The notes under the pieces are model-generated. The model did no database searches, was not told the origin of the DNA, and worked only from the letters and a program-made list of their open reading frames with translations. 64,000 nt of DNA. Source: Adhaeribacter aquaticus DSM 16391 (lineage in GTDB: Bacteria > Bacteroidota > Bacteroidia > Cytophagales > Hymenobacteraceae). This document shows, piece after piece, positions 18,232 to 27,845 of this stretch. Position numbers and translations under genes: made by a program. The DNA lies in the NCBI RefSeq assembly GCF_000473365.1, contig NZ_KI421517.1, positions 3,614,634 to 3,678,633 on the forward strand. Direction: 5' to 3'. Position 1 is the first letter of the stretch, and every line of letters starts with the position of its first letter.

Positions 18232-19221
18232 ATGAACAGCACCATTATTTTAGTTGGCCTCGCCATTTTTATAATTATCATTTTTTTATCTACTATAAAA
18301 GTAGTACCACAGCGGACGGTATTTATTGTAGAGCGGTTAGGGAAATACAATGGTAGCCTGGAAGCAGGCTTTCATATTATTATTCCTTTTATTGATAAAA
18401 TTACTTACAAGCATACCCTTAAAGAACAAGCCATTGATGTAGCTTCCCAGACGTGTATAACCAGGGATAATATTTTGGTAGAGGTAGATGGCATTCTTTA
18501 TTTGCAGGTAATAGATCCGCCAAAAGCTTCTTATGGTATTGATAATTACCGATTTGCGGCTATTCAGATTGCCCAAACCACTATGCGGAGTGTAGTAGGA
18601 AAGCTGGAACTGGATCGTACATTTGAAGAACGGGAAACCATAAATGCCTCTATTGTAAATGCCGTGGATGTAGCTAGTGATCCCTGGGGAGTTAAAGTTA
18701 CCCGTTACGAAATAAAAAATATTGTTCCGCCGGCTACCATTCGGGATGCCATGGAAAAACAAATGCGGGCCGAGCGGGAAAAACGGGCCACAATTGCTGA
18801 ATCGGAAGGGGAGAAGCAGGCAAAAATAAATCGGGCAGAAGGCGAACGGGCCCAAATGATTTCTGTATCTGAGGGGGAGAAACAACGGCGCATAAACGAA
18901 GCCGAAGGTCGGGGCGCTGAAATTGAACGGATAGCGTCTGCCACAGCTCAGGGAATCAGGGAAATAGCCATGGCCATAAACGAAGAAGGTGGAATGAAGG
19001 CTGTAAACCTACGGGTGGCAGAACAGTATTTAACCGAGTTCGGCAAATTAGCCAAAGTAAATAACAGCATGATCATTCCAACAGACTTAGCCGATATTTC
19101 CGGAGTAGTGGGTAGTATAACATCGGTGATGGAACGGATGAAGGAAGAACCAGCTTTTAAACCAGAACGAAAAGGATTGGATAAAGGAAATCGTGGAAAT
19201 TCAGGCCTGATAGAATCGTAA
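18232..19221 (+). CDS. SPFH/band 7 domain protein (paraslipin/QmcA-like)
   Basis: This 329-residue protein has one N-terminal membrane helix (about 4-24) and an SPFH domain starting VVPQRTVFIVERLGKYNGSLEAG. A charged coiled coil follows (about 180-240), built of EGEK and AEGER repeats. The segment DRTFEERETINASIVNAVD and VTRYEIKNIVPPATI are typical of paraslipins. Such proteins oligomerise into cage-like membrane assemblies and act in membrane organisation or protein quality control. It is paired with the NfeD gene 5 bases upstream. Confidence 0.93.
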   Translation: MNSTIILVGLAIFIIIIFLSTIKVVPQRTVFIVERLGKYNGSLEAGFHIIIPFIDKITYKHTLKEQAIDVASQTCITRDNILVEVDGILYLQVIDPPKASYGIDNYRFAAIQIAQTTMRSVVGKLELDRTFEERETINASIVNAVDVASDPWGVKVTRYEIKNIVPPATIRDAMEKQMRAEREKRATIAESEGEKQAKINRAEGERAQMISVSEGEKQRRINEAEGRGAEIERIASATAQGIREIAMAINEEGGMKAVNLRVAEQYLTEFGKLAKVNNSMIIPTDLADISGVVGSITSVMERMKEEPAFKPERKGLDKGNRGNSGLIES

Positions 19222-19358
19222 TAGTAATCTAGAGTACAATTAGAAAAGAATTCTGTTAAGTACTACCCTTATGCAGGGCCAATAAACATCCTTTCTGCCA
19301 TAACTTTTTCAAAATTTATGGGTTAGAAGATAATGTTGGTTTCCTGTAGTTTTAATGA

Positions 19359-19949
19359 ATGCGCTTTATTCAGATTCTATTCTTTTTACTGGTTCTACTT
19401 TCTTTCACCAGCCGTGCTCAAAATAATATTAATGTTAAATTTTTTGGCTTGAGTTTGCACCCTAAAGGCGATGTGAATGCCCCACTGATGCCTTTAAATC
19501 CAGACAAAAAAGGTTATTTGGTTTTTAACTTAGGCGGCACGGTGAGTTATGAGCATTTTATTAAACCAGATAAATTTTCAGTTAAATTTATTCAAGCATT
19601 ATATTCTGATTGTGCCGCTCAATTAGGCGGTTTCACCCATTTAGGTGTGCGTTGGGTAATTTTTAATAAAAACAGGCATTCTCTTAACGGTGGTTTTGGT
19701 CCTACCTTTGTTTACCGCCGGAACTGGAGTAGTTTAGAAGGATACCAGGATTCCGGATTTTTCAACGGAGCCCCAACAGATAAATGGCAACATAAGTTTA
19801 TTGGCTATGCCGGGGAGTTTGAATACAACTATAGACTTACAGATAAATACGATTTTTCAACAACATTTATTCCGGGCTATCCCAGTTTAATGAGTTTGTC
19901 GTTTGGCATTAGGTATTGGTTGAACAAAGAGCCTAGAAATAAAAGTTAA
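19359..19949 (+). CDS. Secreted outer-membrane beta-barrel protein, unknown function
   Basis: This 196-residue protein has a Sec signal peptide (MRFIQILFFLLVLLSFTSRAQ). The mature part is dominated by amphipathic strands (VKFFGLSLHP, YLVFNLGGTVSYEHFI, SLNGGFGPTFVYRRNW, SLMSLSFGIRYWL) ending in aromatic residues, as in a small eight-strand-type barrel. The HSLNGGFGP strand is somewhat like that of PagL lipid A deacylases, but catalytic residues were not established, so no enzyme name is given. It is followed by a bidirectional terminator shared with ispG. Confidence 0.65.
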   Translation: MRFIQILFFLLVLLSFTSRAQNNINVKFFGLSLHPKGDVNAPLMPLNPDKKGYLVFNLGGTVSYEHFIKPDKFSVKFIQALYSDCAAQLGGFTHLGVRWVIFNKNRHSLNGGFGPTFVYRRNWSSLEGYQDSGFFNGAPTDKWQHKFIGYAGEFEYNYRLTDKYDFSTTFIPGYPSLMSLSFGIRYWLNKEPRNKS

Positions 19950-19952
19950 AAT

Positions 19953-19985
19953 AAAAAAGCCATTTCTTTTAGTAATGGCTTTTTT
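19953..19985. terminator. Bidirectional intrinsic terminator
   Basis: AAAAAAGCCATT and AATGGCTTTTTT form a 12-bp stem with a 9-base loop between the convergent genes at 19359 (+) and ispG (-). A and T runs on the two sides allow use in both directions. Confidence 0.9.
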
Positions 19986-20004
19986 ATAAATAATAGAGTT
20001 TAAT

Positions 20005-21981
20005 TTATTCTGCAAAGGCAACTTCAGCCGGTTCTACCCATTTGCCATCTTCCCTAATAAGTTCTATCAATTCGTCTACAGCGGCAACTTCTGGTACTGA
20101 TTTTTTAATAACATTCTGGCCGCGGTAGAGAGCTATTTTACCTTTTCCTACCCCAACATACCCATAATCGGCATCTGCCATTTCGCCAGGGCCATTCACA
20201 ATACAACCCATAATCCCAATCTTAACGCCTTTCAGGTGATCGGTTCGCTTCCGAATCATAGCGGTAGTTTCCTGCAAATCGAACAACGTACGGCCACAGC
20301 TTGGGCAGGAAATATACTCGGTTTTGCTCATGCGGGTACGGGCCGCCTGTAAAATGCCAAAGCTCAGTTTATTTAGTCCATCAATTTCGGAAAGCCAGGC
20401 TTCTTTTGTTCTGGAGCTTAATAACGCTGTACTTAAAATTATACCATCGCCAAAGCCATCTAATAATAAGCCACCTACATCGGTAGATGCATATAATTGG
20501 GTTTGCTCGGCATGCATATCTGTGTATTGCCGTTTAATAATTACCGGGTTAGTTATGCCATTGTTCATCAACCGGAAGAATCCTTTCCTAAGCTCTGCCA
20601 TGGCATGTTTATTTTCAGTATATAATAAAATTACAGTGGTAGGGTTAGCCTTTAATTGGGCCAATGCCTTATCTGTTAAATTATCGATGCTAAAGGAAAC
20701 AAAGTTTACCTCCGGGTGAAGTACAGTAGTAGCTGCGTATTCTTCGTGTGTTAAGAGCGGGTAGTGTTCTTCCTGGCTACCGGCTTTTACCCACGCCTTA
20801 TAATCTACTACTTCCTTCAGGCCGTTAGGTAACATAAAAGAAATGGGTTGGTCTCCGGTGTAAATAAAGTCCGCCCCTAAATCATTCATGTTAAATTTAT
20901 CCAGCAGCATGGAGTACAAATGACCTACACATTTTAAATCGGCATATTGCACATCCGTTAACTGGCTAAGGTCTGCCATTACGCGGGGCACATTCTGGCC
21001 GCCAATATTATTGATCTCTTTAGTCTCGCGCCGGTGGTATTGGAACGGATCAATAGGTACATTACAAACTGGTTTAATTGGGGAGTGGTCGGCCCGATCG
21101 GAATACCGATCAATCAGCATCCTGGCGACAGGGGCTTCTAATTCCGGTGCCTCGGTTAAAGAAACCCGAACAGTATCACCTAATCCATCTTCCAGTAAAG
21201 TTCCAATTCCAACTGCTGATTTAATCCTGCCGTCTTCACCTTCGCCGGCTTCTGTTACACCTAAATGGAAAGGGTATGGCTGCAAGCCTTCTTCTTCGAG
21301 TTTCTGGGCTAATAGCCTATAAGCCTGTACCATTACCTGGGTATTACTGGCTTTCATGGAAAGCACAATATCATAATAGTTCAGGTCTTCACAAATCCGT
21401 AAAAACTCCAGGGCACTTTCAACCATTCCCAGTGGCGTGTCGCCATACCTACTCAATATCCGGTCAGATAAAGATCCGTGGTTGGTACCTATCCGCATGG
21501 CTGTGCCATGTTCTTTACAGATTTTAACTAGCGGCACAAAGCGTTCCCGAATCCGATCCAGTTCAGCCTGATAGGTTTCGTCGGTATATTCTATTAATTC
21601 AAATTTCTTTTTATCAGCATAATTGCCCGGATTAATGCGTACCTTTTCTATAATACGGGCTGCTAATTCGGCTGCATTGGGGGTAAAATGAATATCGGCA
21701 ATTAAAGGTACGTTGTAGCCGCGCTTACGCAATTCAGCTTTAATATTACGCAGGTTTTCTGCTTCTTTTACACTGGGAGCTGTAATTCGCACGTATTCGC
21801 AGCCAGCTTCCACCATCCGGATTGTCTGTTCCACCGAGCCCAGGGTGTCCATGGTATCTACCGTGGTCATGGATTGCACCCGAATGGGGTTATTCCCGCC
21901 TACTGGTATTTCACCAATCTTAACTTCCCGGGTTGTCCTGCGAATATATTGGGTTAAGCTAGGGCAATAATTTTTATTCAT
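20005..21981 (-). CDS. ispG: 4-hydroxy-3-methylbut-2-en-1-yl diphosphate synthase, long form (IspG/GcpE)
   Basis: IspG makes HMBPP from methylerythritol cyclodiphosphate, the penultimate step of the non-mevalonate isoprenoid pathway, using a 4Fe-4S cluster. The N-terminal TIM barrel starts around REVKIGEIPVGGNNPIRVQSMT. The cluster-binding C-terminal domain carries CPSC (C559, C562), C593 and E600 in GCIVNGPGE. At 658 residues it is much longer than the roughly 370 of E. coli IspG because of a middle domain (about 300-540), as in plants, Chlamydiae and Bacteroidota. It stands alone on its strand. Confidence 0.96.
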   Translation of the reverse strand: MNKNYCPSLTQYIRRTTREVKIGEIPVGGNNPIRVQSMTTVDTMDTLGSVEQTIRMVEAGCEYVRITAPSVKEAENLRNIKAELRKRGYNVPLIADIHFTPNAAELAARIIEKVRINPGNYADKKKFELIEYTDETYQAELDRIRERFVPLVKICKEHGTAMRIGTNHGSLSDRILSRYGDTPLGMVESALEFLRICEDLNYYDIVLSMKASNTQVMVQAYRLLAQKLEEEGLQPYPFHLGVTEAGEGEDGRIKSAVGIGTLLEDGLGDTVRVSLTEAPELEAPVARMLIDRYSDRADHSPIKPVCNVPIDPFQYHRRETKEINNIGGQNVPRVMADLSQLTDVQYADLKCVGHLYSMLLDKFNMNDLGADFIYTGDQPISFMLPNGLKEVVDYKAWVKAGSQEEHYPLLTHEEYAATTVLHPEVNFVSFSIDNLTDKALAQLKANPTTVILLYTENKHAMAELRKGFFRLMNNGITNPVIIKRQYTDMHAEQTQLYASTDVGGLLLDGFGDGIILSTALLSSRTKEAWLSEIDGLNKLSFGILQAARTRMSKTEYISCPSCGRTLFDLQETTAMIRKRTDHLKGVKIGIMGCIVNGPGEMADADYGYVGVGKGKIALYRGQNVIKKSVPEVAAVDELIELIREDGKWVEPAEVAFAE

Positions 21982-22057
21982 AGCTATTAGAGGCTTACTA
22001 TATTAAACTACCAGCAAGTCCGGATTGTTCAATGTTGACGGGGTAAAATTACGACCA

Positions 22058-22087
22058 TTTTGTTGAATTTCTGCTTCCTTACCTTTG
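22058..22087 (+). promoter_or_regulatory. Candidate Bacteroidota promoter upstream of the 22184 gene
   Basis: TTTTG (22058-22062) is followed by 17 bases and TACCTTTG (22080-22087), a good match to the TTTG / TAnnTTTG promoter of Bacteroidota. It lies in the divergent gap between ispG and the small helical protein gene. Confidence 0.6.
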
Positions 22088-22183
22088 TTAAAATACTAGA
22101 ACAATGCTATATTATTAACGACATACTGTTTCGGTATGATTTTAGCATTAATTGTTAATGTTATGAAGTGGGAAGTAAATAAA

Positions 22184-22648
22184 ATGATAAATAAATTTTT
22201 TAACAGTGATGTCCGGGACAGATTACAGATACAGGCTAAAAGGATAGGTTTAAAAAGCCATCAGGCCATTGACGTGATTACGGTAGCTAAAAATACTGTA
22301 AAGGAAGTATTACAGGCCGAATTGAAGAATGGTAATTATGATCAGGTGGTTGATTTCCTTAAAAGCTCTGCTTTTAAGGTTGGAAAAGACCTGGTCCTGG
22401 ATAAAATTATCCAACGGGTAGTTGCCCGGTTCATAATCCGTTTTGGATTACCTAATACGGTGGCATTAAACCTGGCTGTTTTGCTTGTACCTTTTATTTT
22501 AAAAAGAGTAAGTAAAAAAGCTTTAAGCAGTGGCCGCGTACAGGATTTTCTTAATGCTATTGGTGTAACAGATAAAGTAGAAAAAATGAATATCTTAAAA
22601 TTGCAATTGAAAGATAAATTTACTTTTGATAAAAAGGCGGCTGCCTAA
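22184..22648 (+). CDS. Small protein of unknown function
   Basis: From the chosen start this is a 154-residue, mostly helical protein without signal peptide. It begins MINKFFNSDVRDRLQIQAKRIG, contains a hydrophobic segment (LPNTVALNLAVLLVPFILKRV) and ends in a lysine-rich tail. The frame is also open from 22136, but the extra 16 residues do not look like a signal or conserved domain. A GGAAG sequence 8 bases before the ATG at 22184 supports the later start. I do not recognise the family. The hydrophobic patch may give a peripheral membrane association. Confidence 0.6.
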   Translation: MINKFFNSDVRDRLQIQAKRIGLKSHQAIDVITVAKNTVKEVLQAELKNGNYDQVVDFLKSSAFKVGKDLVLDKIIQRVVARFIIRFGLPNTVALNLAVLLVPFILKRVSKKALSSGRVQDFLNAIGVTDKVEKMNILKLQLKDKFTFDKKAAA

Positions 22649-22667
22649 TAGCTTATAAAATTAAAAG

Positions 22668-22689
22668 AAAGGCTCCAATAGGAGCCTTT
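22668..22689 (+). terminator. Intrinsic terminator
   Basis: AAAGGCTCC and GGAGCCTTT form a perfect 9-bp stem with an AATA loop, followed by more T residues, 19 bases after the stop of the gene ending at 22648. Confidence 0.88.
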
Positions 22690-22796
22690 TTTGTTTGATG
22701 CTTAATAATAGGTGGCTAATTTTGCCATAAAATAATCCTGATCCTTTTGTTATATGTGTAATATTTTGGTAGTGAAGGATTAGTAATTTAACACTC

Positions 22797-25091
22797 ATGA
22801 AACAATATCTATTTTACATTTTATTTAGTTTTATTTTTTATTCAGCTACAGCCCAGCAAAGCATTTCAGGTAAGGTGCAGGATAAGAATTCTGGTAAACC
22901 ATTAGTGGGTGCTTCCATAACCGTTTCGGCTACCCAGCTCGGTACTGTTACAGATGAAAGTGGCCGGTTTTCGCTAGAAGTGCCTACGGGCTCTGATAGT
23001 ATCTACGTTTCTATGGTAGGCTACAAATTTAGCCGGCTGGCATTACCCAAAAAATCAAGAGACCTTACTATTGCCTTAGCAACGGAGAATCAGGCCTTGC
23101 GGGAAGTGGTGGTAACTGGTTACGAAACCAATCGACCTTTAGCCGAAACCGCCGGAGCTATTGGTCTTTTAAATGCCCGGGATATTAATCGCTTTAGTCC
23201 AGCTACGTTGGTACCGGCTTTAAATACTTTGCCAGGCGTTCGGATGGAAGAACGGGCCACCGGTAGCTACCGGATTTCTATTAGGGGAAGTAGTTTGCGT
23301 GCTCCTTTTGGCGTCCGAAACGTTAAAATGTATTTAAATGAAGTACCGCTTATAGAAGCTAATAGCACCATTCCGGTTAATTTATTAGATGCGTCCACCA
23401 TTGGTCGGATAGAAGTGATAAAAGGACCGGCTGGGAGTGTTTATGGGGCAGGAACCGGTGGGACAATCCTTTTAGAAACCGCACGACCTAAGGCAGGTGA
23501 AACCAGCGTAGATGTCGGCTCCTTAACCGGGTCTTTTGGCTTACGCCGTTACTCGGCAGCCGTTAGTTCTGCTACTGAAAAGTCTGGGATTTTGGTACGT
23601 TACGAAAAGCAAAAGCTGGAAGGGTATAGGGCTCAGAGCGCTATGGACCGGGATGTACTATTGTTGTCGGGGCAACTATTCCCATCTAATAAGCAGGTGT
23701 TATCTTTCCACACGTATTATTCTAATTTGTTTTATGAGTTACCAGGCGGACTTACCCGGGCACAGTATGAAGCTAACCCGCGTCAGGCCCGTGATTTGAA
23801 CGTAACTAATAATTCCCATATAAAATTAGATGCCATTAATATTGGAATTGGACACCAATACCAATTTAACGAAAATTGGAGTAATACCACTTCTATTTTT
23901 GGAGTATTTAGTTTCTTTAATAATCCATTTACGGCTGATTATGAGCGTAACACCAATCAGGCCTATGGCGGCAGAACCAAAACAACTTACACTACTAATC
24001 TTGGTAATATAGCTTCCCGGTTTACCTTAGGAGCAGAATTGAGTAGAAGCTTTACGAACTCAAGACGGTACCAGAATAACCAAGGCTTACCAGGCAGGTT
24101 AAATCTGGACGATGAAATTGTAAGACAACAAGGTTTTATTTTTGCACAGGCAGAAGCAGATTTACCCGGTAATTTTATTGCTACTTTAGGAGCTAGTGTT
24201 AATAGTTTGCGCTATGAACTAAATCGCTTAACAGATGCCGTTACTTCTAATATTGCCATTAGAAATTACAACCTGGATCCGCAAATTTCGCCAAGAGTAG
24301 GTTTGGTTAAAGTGTTTTCTCCGCAAGTATCGGCCCATGCCAGTATTAGCACCGGTTATTCTGCTCCCACAGATGCAGAAGTTAGGCCTTCTAATGCAGG
24401 GTTTAATGCAGGTTTGAAACCAGAGAATGGTATAAATTATGAAACCGGCGTACGGGGTAATTTGTTTTCTCAAAAGCTGGTTTATGACTTAGTGGCCTTT
24501 CAGTTTAACCTAAAAGAAACCATCGTTAGTCGTACCATTCCGTTTGGTAATGCTGGTGGTACCACAACCGTTTTCAATAATGCCGGTAATACCAGTCAGA
24601 AAGGTATTGAAACTGCTCTTTCGTATGCATTTATTCAAGCTCCATTACAAACCGTGAGTCTATTGAAACTGTGGAGTGCTTATACCTATAGCCATTTCCG
24701 GTTCCTAAACTATAAGCAAAACGATCAGGATTTTTCAGGTAATCGGTTAACTGGTACGCCAAATCATGTTTTAACGGCAGGTTTAGATGCTGAAAGCAGA
24801 CATGGCCTTTATTTAAACGTAACCAGCAATTATACTTCGGAGGTTCCGCTAAATGATGCCAATACTTTTTATGCTGATCCATTCTTTATAATAGGTGCCC
24901 GGGGCGGAATCCGGAAACAATTATGGCAACAATGGCAGACAGATCTATATGCTGGTATTGATAATGCCTTTGATAAAAGATACAGCTTAGGAAATGATTT
25001 AAATGCTTTTGGTAACCGGTTTTTCCAAGCTGCTCCAGGTCGCAACTTGTTTTTTGGCCTACAACTTAAGTATTTAATCAAGGCAAAATAG
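22797..25091 (+). CDS. TonB-dependent outer-membrane receptor
   Basis: This 764-residue protein has a Sec signal (MKQYLFYILFSFIFYSATAQ). An N-terminal carboxypeptidase-like domain follows (about 22-100, SISGKVQDKNSGKPLVGASITV), then a plug domain (LREVVVTGYETNRPLAETAGAIGLL through AGSVYGAGTGGTILLETARP) and a 22-strand-type barrel ending FFGLQLKYLIKAK. It is shorter than SusC proteins and has no SusD partner, so it resembles siderophore, metal or vitamin receptors. The ligand cannot be read from the sequence. It is a single-gene unit with a large inverted repeat after it. Confidence 0.92.
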   Translation: MKQYLFYILFSFIFYSATAQQSISGKVQDKNSGKPLVGASITVSATQLGTVTDESGRFSLEVPTGSDSIYVSMVGYKFSRLALPKKSRDLTIALATENQALREVVVTGYETNRPLAETAGAIGLLNARDINRFSPATLVPALNTLPGVRMEERATGSYRISIRGSSLRAPFGVRNVKMYLNEVPLIEANSTIPVNLLDASTIGRIEVIKGPAGSVYGAGTGGTILLETARPKAGETSVDVGSLTGSFGLRRYSAAVSSATEKSGILVRYEKQKLEGYRAQSAMDRDVLLLSGQLFPSNKQVLSFHTYYSNLFYELPGGLTRAQYEANPRQARDLNVTNNSHIKLDAINIGIGHQYQFNENWSNTTSIFGVFSFFNNPFTADYERNTNQAYGGRTKTTYTTNLGNIASRFTLGAELSRSFTNSRRYQNNQGLPGRLNLDDEIVRQQGFIFAQAEADLPGNFIATLGASVNSLRYELNRLTDAVTSNIAIRNYNLDPQISPRVGLVKVFSPQVSAHASISTGYSAPTDAEVRPSNAGFNAGLKPENGINYETGVRGNLFSQKLVYDLVAFQFNLKETIVSRTIPFGNAGGTTTVFNNAGNTSQKGIETALSYAFIQAPLQTVSLLKLWSAYTYSHFRFLNYKQNDQDFSGNRLTGTPNHVLTAGLDAESRHGLYLNVTSNYTSEVPLNDANTFYADPFFIIGARGGIRKQLWQQWQTDLYAGIDNAFDKRYSLGNDLNAFGNRFFQAAPGRNLFFGLQLKYLIKAK

Positions 25092-25151
25092 CTTACTGCA
25101 CCTTACAAGTTTGTAAGTGAGTTTATAAGAAAATATTTTTGATTGGGTTGT

Positions 25152-25217
25152 AAAAGGGTTTATAAAGGATTTATTTTAGGTATAACAACCTAAAATAAAT
25201 CCTTTATAAACCCTTTT
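25152..25217. terminator. Very long perfect inverted repeat between convergent genes
   Basis: The arms 25152-25181 and 25188-25217 are perfectly complementary over 30 bp with a 6-base loop. It lies 61 bases after the TonB receptor stop. The arms are AT-rich with GGG/CCC near the base, and there are only short T runs outside, so it may act as a terminator, an mRNA 3' stabiliser or a transposition scar. Confidence 0.7.
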
Positions 25218-25357
25218 CTTGTTGTAGAATAATTACGCATAGGTTAAATCTATAACCACTGAGTCACCTTCCTGTCTTTAATAAAATGTTGAAGGCTTAT
25301 GACATTTATATTAGGTGAAAACCAGAGTATATAAAAGTTAAAAATCTAGTAAAACAA

Positions 25358-25383
25358 AAAGGCTCCTCAATTGAGGAGCCTTT
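25358..25383. terminator. Intrinsic terminator of glnA (loopless palindrome)
   Basis: A 26-bp perfect palindrome (AAAGGCTCCTCAA joined to its complement) lies 19 bases beyond the glnA stop. On the minus strand it is followed by TTGTTTT, so it fits glnA termination, with four bases of the centre forming the loop. Confidence 0.85.
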
Positions 25384-25402
25384 CTTATTCTGATACTTAG
25401 AA

Positions 25403-27592
25403 TTAGCGTGTGAACAATAATTCTCTGTATTTTACTAATGGCCAATCTTCGTCATCAACCATTAACTCTAATTTATCAACGCTGTAGCGAATTACATCAA
25501 AATAAGCTTTTACTTCGTCGCAGTACATGATCGCACGCTCGCGAGTATCTTCCAGTTTGTTAGCTACTTTACGTTTTTCAATCATTTCGTCTACATTCTT
25601 TTGAATGATTGCGATATGCTTCGAAATATCTTTAATTGTTTCTAAAGTAGAAGCAGTATATTCTTCATCTAAGCCTAACTCACGTAAACCTCTGATGTTA
25701 GTGATCAGTTTGTTTTGGTAAGCAACAGCTGTAGGAATAATGTGATTGATAGCTAAATCACCTAATACACGGGCTTCAATCTGAATTTTCTTTAGATATT
25801 CTTCTAATAATATTTCGTGACGAGCGTGTAATTCTACTTTAGTATAAATTCCTAAACGTGAGAATAATTCTTCAGCTGATTTAGTAACATAAAAATCTAA
25901 AGCTTGCGGAGTAGTTTTTACGTTATTTAAACCACGACGAGCTGCTTCCTCTTCCCACTCTTTAGAGTATCCGTTACCTTCGAAACGAATTGGTTTAGAT
26001 TCGATTATATAACGACGGATAACATCAATAATAGCAACCTCTTTTTTCTTACCCTTTTCGATAGCTGCATCAACTTCCTTTTTGAACTCGATTAACTGAT
26101 CAGCAACAATAGCGTTCAGAACAGTCATTGCGTTAGCAGAGTTAGCAGAAGAACCAACAGCGCGTAATTCGAATTTATTACCTGTAAAGGCAAATGGAGA
26201 AGTACGGTTACGGTCAGTGTTGTCTAATAAGATTTCAGGGATTTTATCGATACCTAATTTCAGGTACATGTTATCTCCTTTGTCAATATTTATATTAGAG
26301 TTATTCTCTAATTCTTCGCATACCTGGTTTAATTGGGAACCAATGAAGGCCGAGATAATAGCCGGAGGCGCTTCGTTGGCACCTAAACGGTGGTCGTTGC
26401 TGGCTGAAGCTATGCTGGCGCGTAATAAGTCAGCATTTTTGTAAACGGCTATTAACGTAGTAGCAAAGAAAGCTAAGAATTGTAAGTTTTCTTTCGGACG
26501 TTTTCCAGGGCCTAATAAGTTTACACCTGTGTCAGTAGATAATGCCCAGTTATTGTGCTTACCACTACCATTTACACCAGCATAAGGTTTTTCGTGTAAT
26601 AATACTTTGAAGTGATGACGTTCAGCAACTTTATCCATCAAGTCCATCAACAGTTGGTTGTGGTCTACAGCTAAGTTAGCATCTTCAAAAGTAGGTGCAC
26701 TCTCAAACTGGTTAGGAGCCACCTCGTTGTGACGAGTTCTTAAAGGAATACCTAATTTGTGGGCTTCCTGCTCGAAATCTACCATGAATGCATGCACGCG
26801 GGTAGGAATAGAGCCAAAATAATGGTCTTCTAATTGCTGACCTTTAGCAGGAGCATGACCAAATAAAGTACGACCAGTTAATACTAAGTCCGGACGAGCT
26901 GTATATAAAGCTTTGTCTACTAAGAAATATTCCTGTTCAATACCTAAAGTGGCGGTAACTTTAGTTACATCGCGGTCGAAATATTGACAAACTTCAACGG
27001 CTGCATTTTCAAGTGCTGTTAAAGTTTTTAATAATGGAGCTTTGTAATCTAAGGCCTCACCTGTATAAGCTACAAATATCGTAGGGATACATAAGGTTTT
27101 AGAATTACCTATTTCAATGATGAAAGCAGGCGATGTTGGATCCCATGCAGTATAACCACGGGCCTCAAAGGTATTCCGGATACCACCATTCGGAAAAGAA
27201 GAGGCATCTGGCTCTTGCTGAACTAAGGCAGAACCTTTAAAGTTTTCGATGGCCTGACCATCAGCGTTTAAATCAAAGAAAGAATCATGCTTTTCAGCAG
27301 TAGCACCAGTTAATGGCTGGAACCAATGAGTGTAATGCGTAGCACCTTTGGCAATTGCCCAGGTTTTCATGGCGGCAGCCACAGCATCAGCTACGTTACG
27401 CTCTACTTTTGTACCATGTTTAATTGCAGCGGATAGTTTTTTGAAATACTCGCTAGACATGGTTGTACGCATGGCTTCTAAGCCAAATACGTTTTTTCCA
27501 TAGTATTCAGATATCTTCTGAGAAATAGGAGCAACTTCAACCGGCTGACGATTCTCAGCTATTTCAAGTGCTTTAAAACGAAGAACTGCCAT
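25403..27592 (-). CDS. glnN: Type III glutamine synthetase (GlnN)
   Basis: This enzyme makes glutamine from glutamate, ammonia and ATP and is the main ammonia-assimilating enzyme of many Bacteroidota. At 729 residues it matches the GSIII class rather than the roughly 470-residue GSI. Class features include GGIRNTFEARGYTAWDPTSPAF, LGIEQEYFLVD, HEKPYAGVNGSGKHNNWAL (ATP-binding loop) and NDHRLGANEAPPAI. GSIII forms double-ring dodecamers. It is a monocistronic gene with its own promoter (27624-27656) and terminator. Confidence 0.97.
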   Translation of the reverse strand: MAVLRFKALEIAENRQPVEVAPISQKISEYYGKNVFGLEAMRTTMSSEYFKKLSAAIKHGTKVERNVADAVAAAMKTWAIAKGATHYTHWFQPLTGATAEKHDSFFDLNADGQAIENFKGSALVQQEPDASSFPNGGIRNTFEARGYTAWDPTSPAFIIEIGNSKTLCIPTIFVAYTGEALDYKAPLLKTLTALENAAVEVCQYFDRDVTKVTATLGIEQEYFLVDKALYTARPDLVLTGRTLFGHAPAKGQQLEDHYFGSIPTRVHAFMVDFEQEAHKLGIPLRTRHNEVAPNQFESAPTFEDANLAVDHNQLLMDLMDKVAERHHFKVLLHEKPYAGVNGSGKHNNWALSTDTGVNLLGPGKRPKENLQFLAFFATTLIAVYKNADLLRASIASASNDHRLGANEAPPAIISAFIGSQLNQVCEELENNSNINIDKGDNMYLKLGIDKIPEILLDNTDRNRTSPFAFTGNKFELRAVGSSANSANAMTVLNAIVADQLIEFKKEVDAAIEKGKKKEVAIIDVIRRYIIESKPIRFEGNGYSKEWEEEAARRGLNNVKTTPQALDFYVTKSAEELFSRLGIYTKVELHARHEILLEEYLKKIQIEARVLGDLAINHIIPTAVAYQNKLITNIRGLRELGLDEEYTASTLETIKDISKHIAIIQKNVDEMIEKRKVANKLEDTRERAIMYCDEVKAYFDVIRYSVDKLELMVDDEDWPLVKYRELLFTR

Positions 27593-27623
27593 AATTATAT
27601 TTATGTTTTTTTATTAGGTTTTT

Positions 27624-27656
27624 CAAAAGTAGTAATTATTTGAATATAAAAAGCAA
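27624..27656 (-). promoter_or_regulatory. Candidate promoter of glnN
   Basis: On the minus strand TTG (27656-27654) is followed by 22 bases and TACTTTTG (27631-27624), a match to the Bacteroidota -33/-7 pattern. The start codon lies 32 bases downstream of it. Confidence 0.6.
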
Positions 27657-27830
27657 TGAGGTTTAAAATTTTTATCTTTTTTGAAAAATTACCATAAAAA
27701 TTGTAATTGGGGGTTCTATTTTAAAGGCATTTTTAAAAAAAGTGGTTAAAATATAACATCTCTCCAAAATCAGACAATAAATATGAAACCCTTGGAATAA
27801 ATGGTATTCACTTTTCAAAAGTATGGATAG

Positions 27831-27838
27831 TATCTTTG
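27831..27838 (+). promoter_or_regulatory. Candidate -7 element directly before the LtaS-like gene
   Basis: TATCTTTG fits TAnnTTTG and ends 7 bases before the ATG at 27846. If used, the mRNA would have almost no leader. No convincing -33 element was found. Confidence 0.45.
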
Positions 27839-27845
27839 TGCTAAG

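Noticed and set aside
20324-20719. 131-codon plus-strand frame inside ispG
   Set aside because: It is antisense to a well-supported ispG and shows no recognisable domain.
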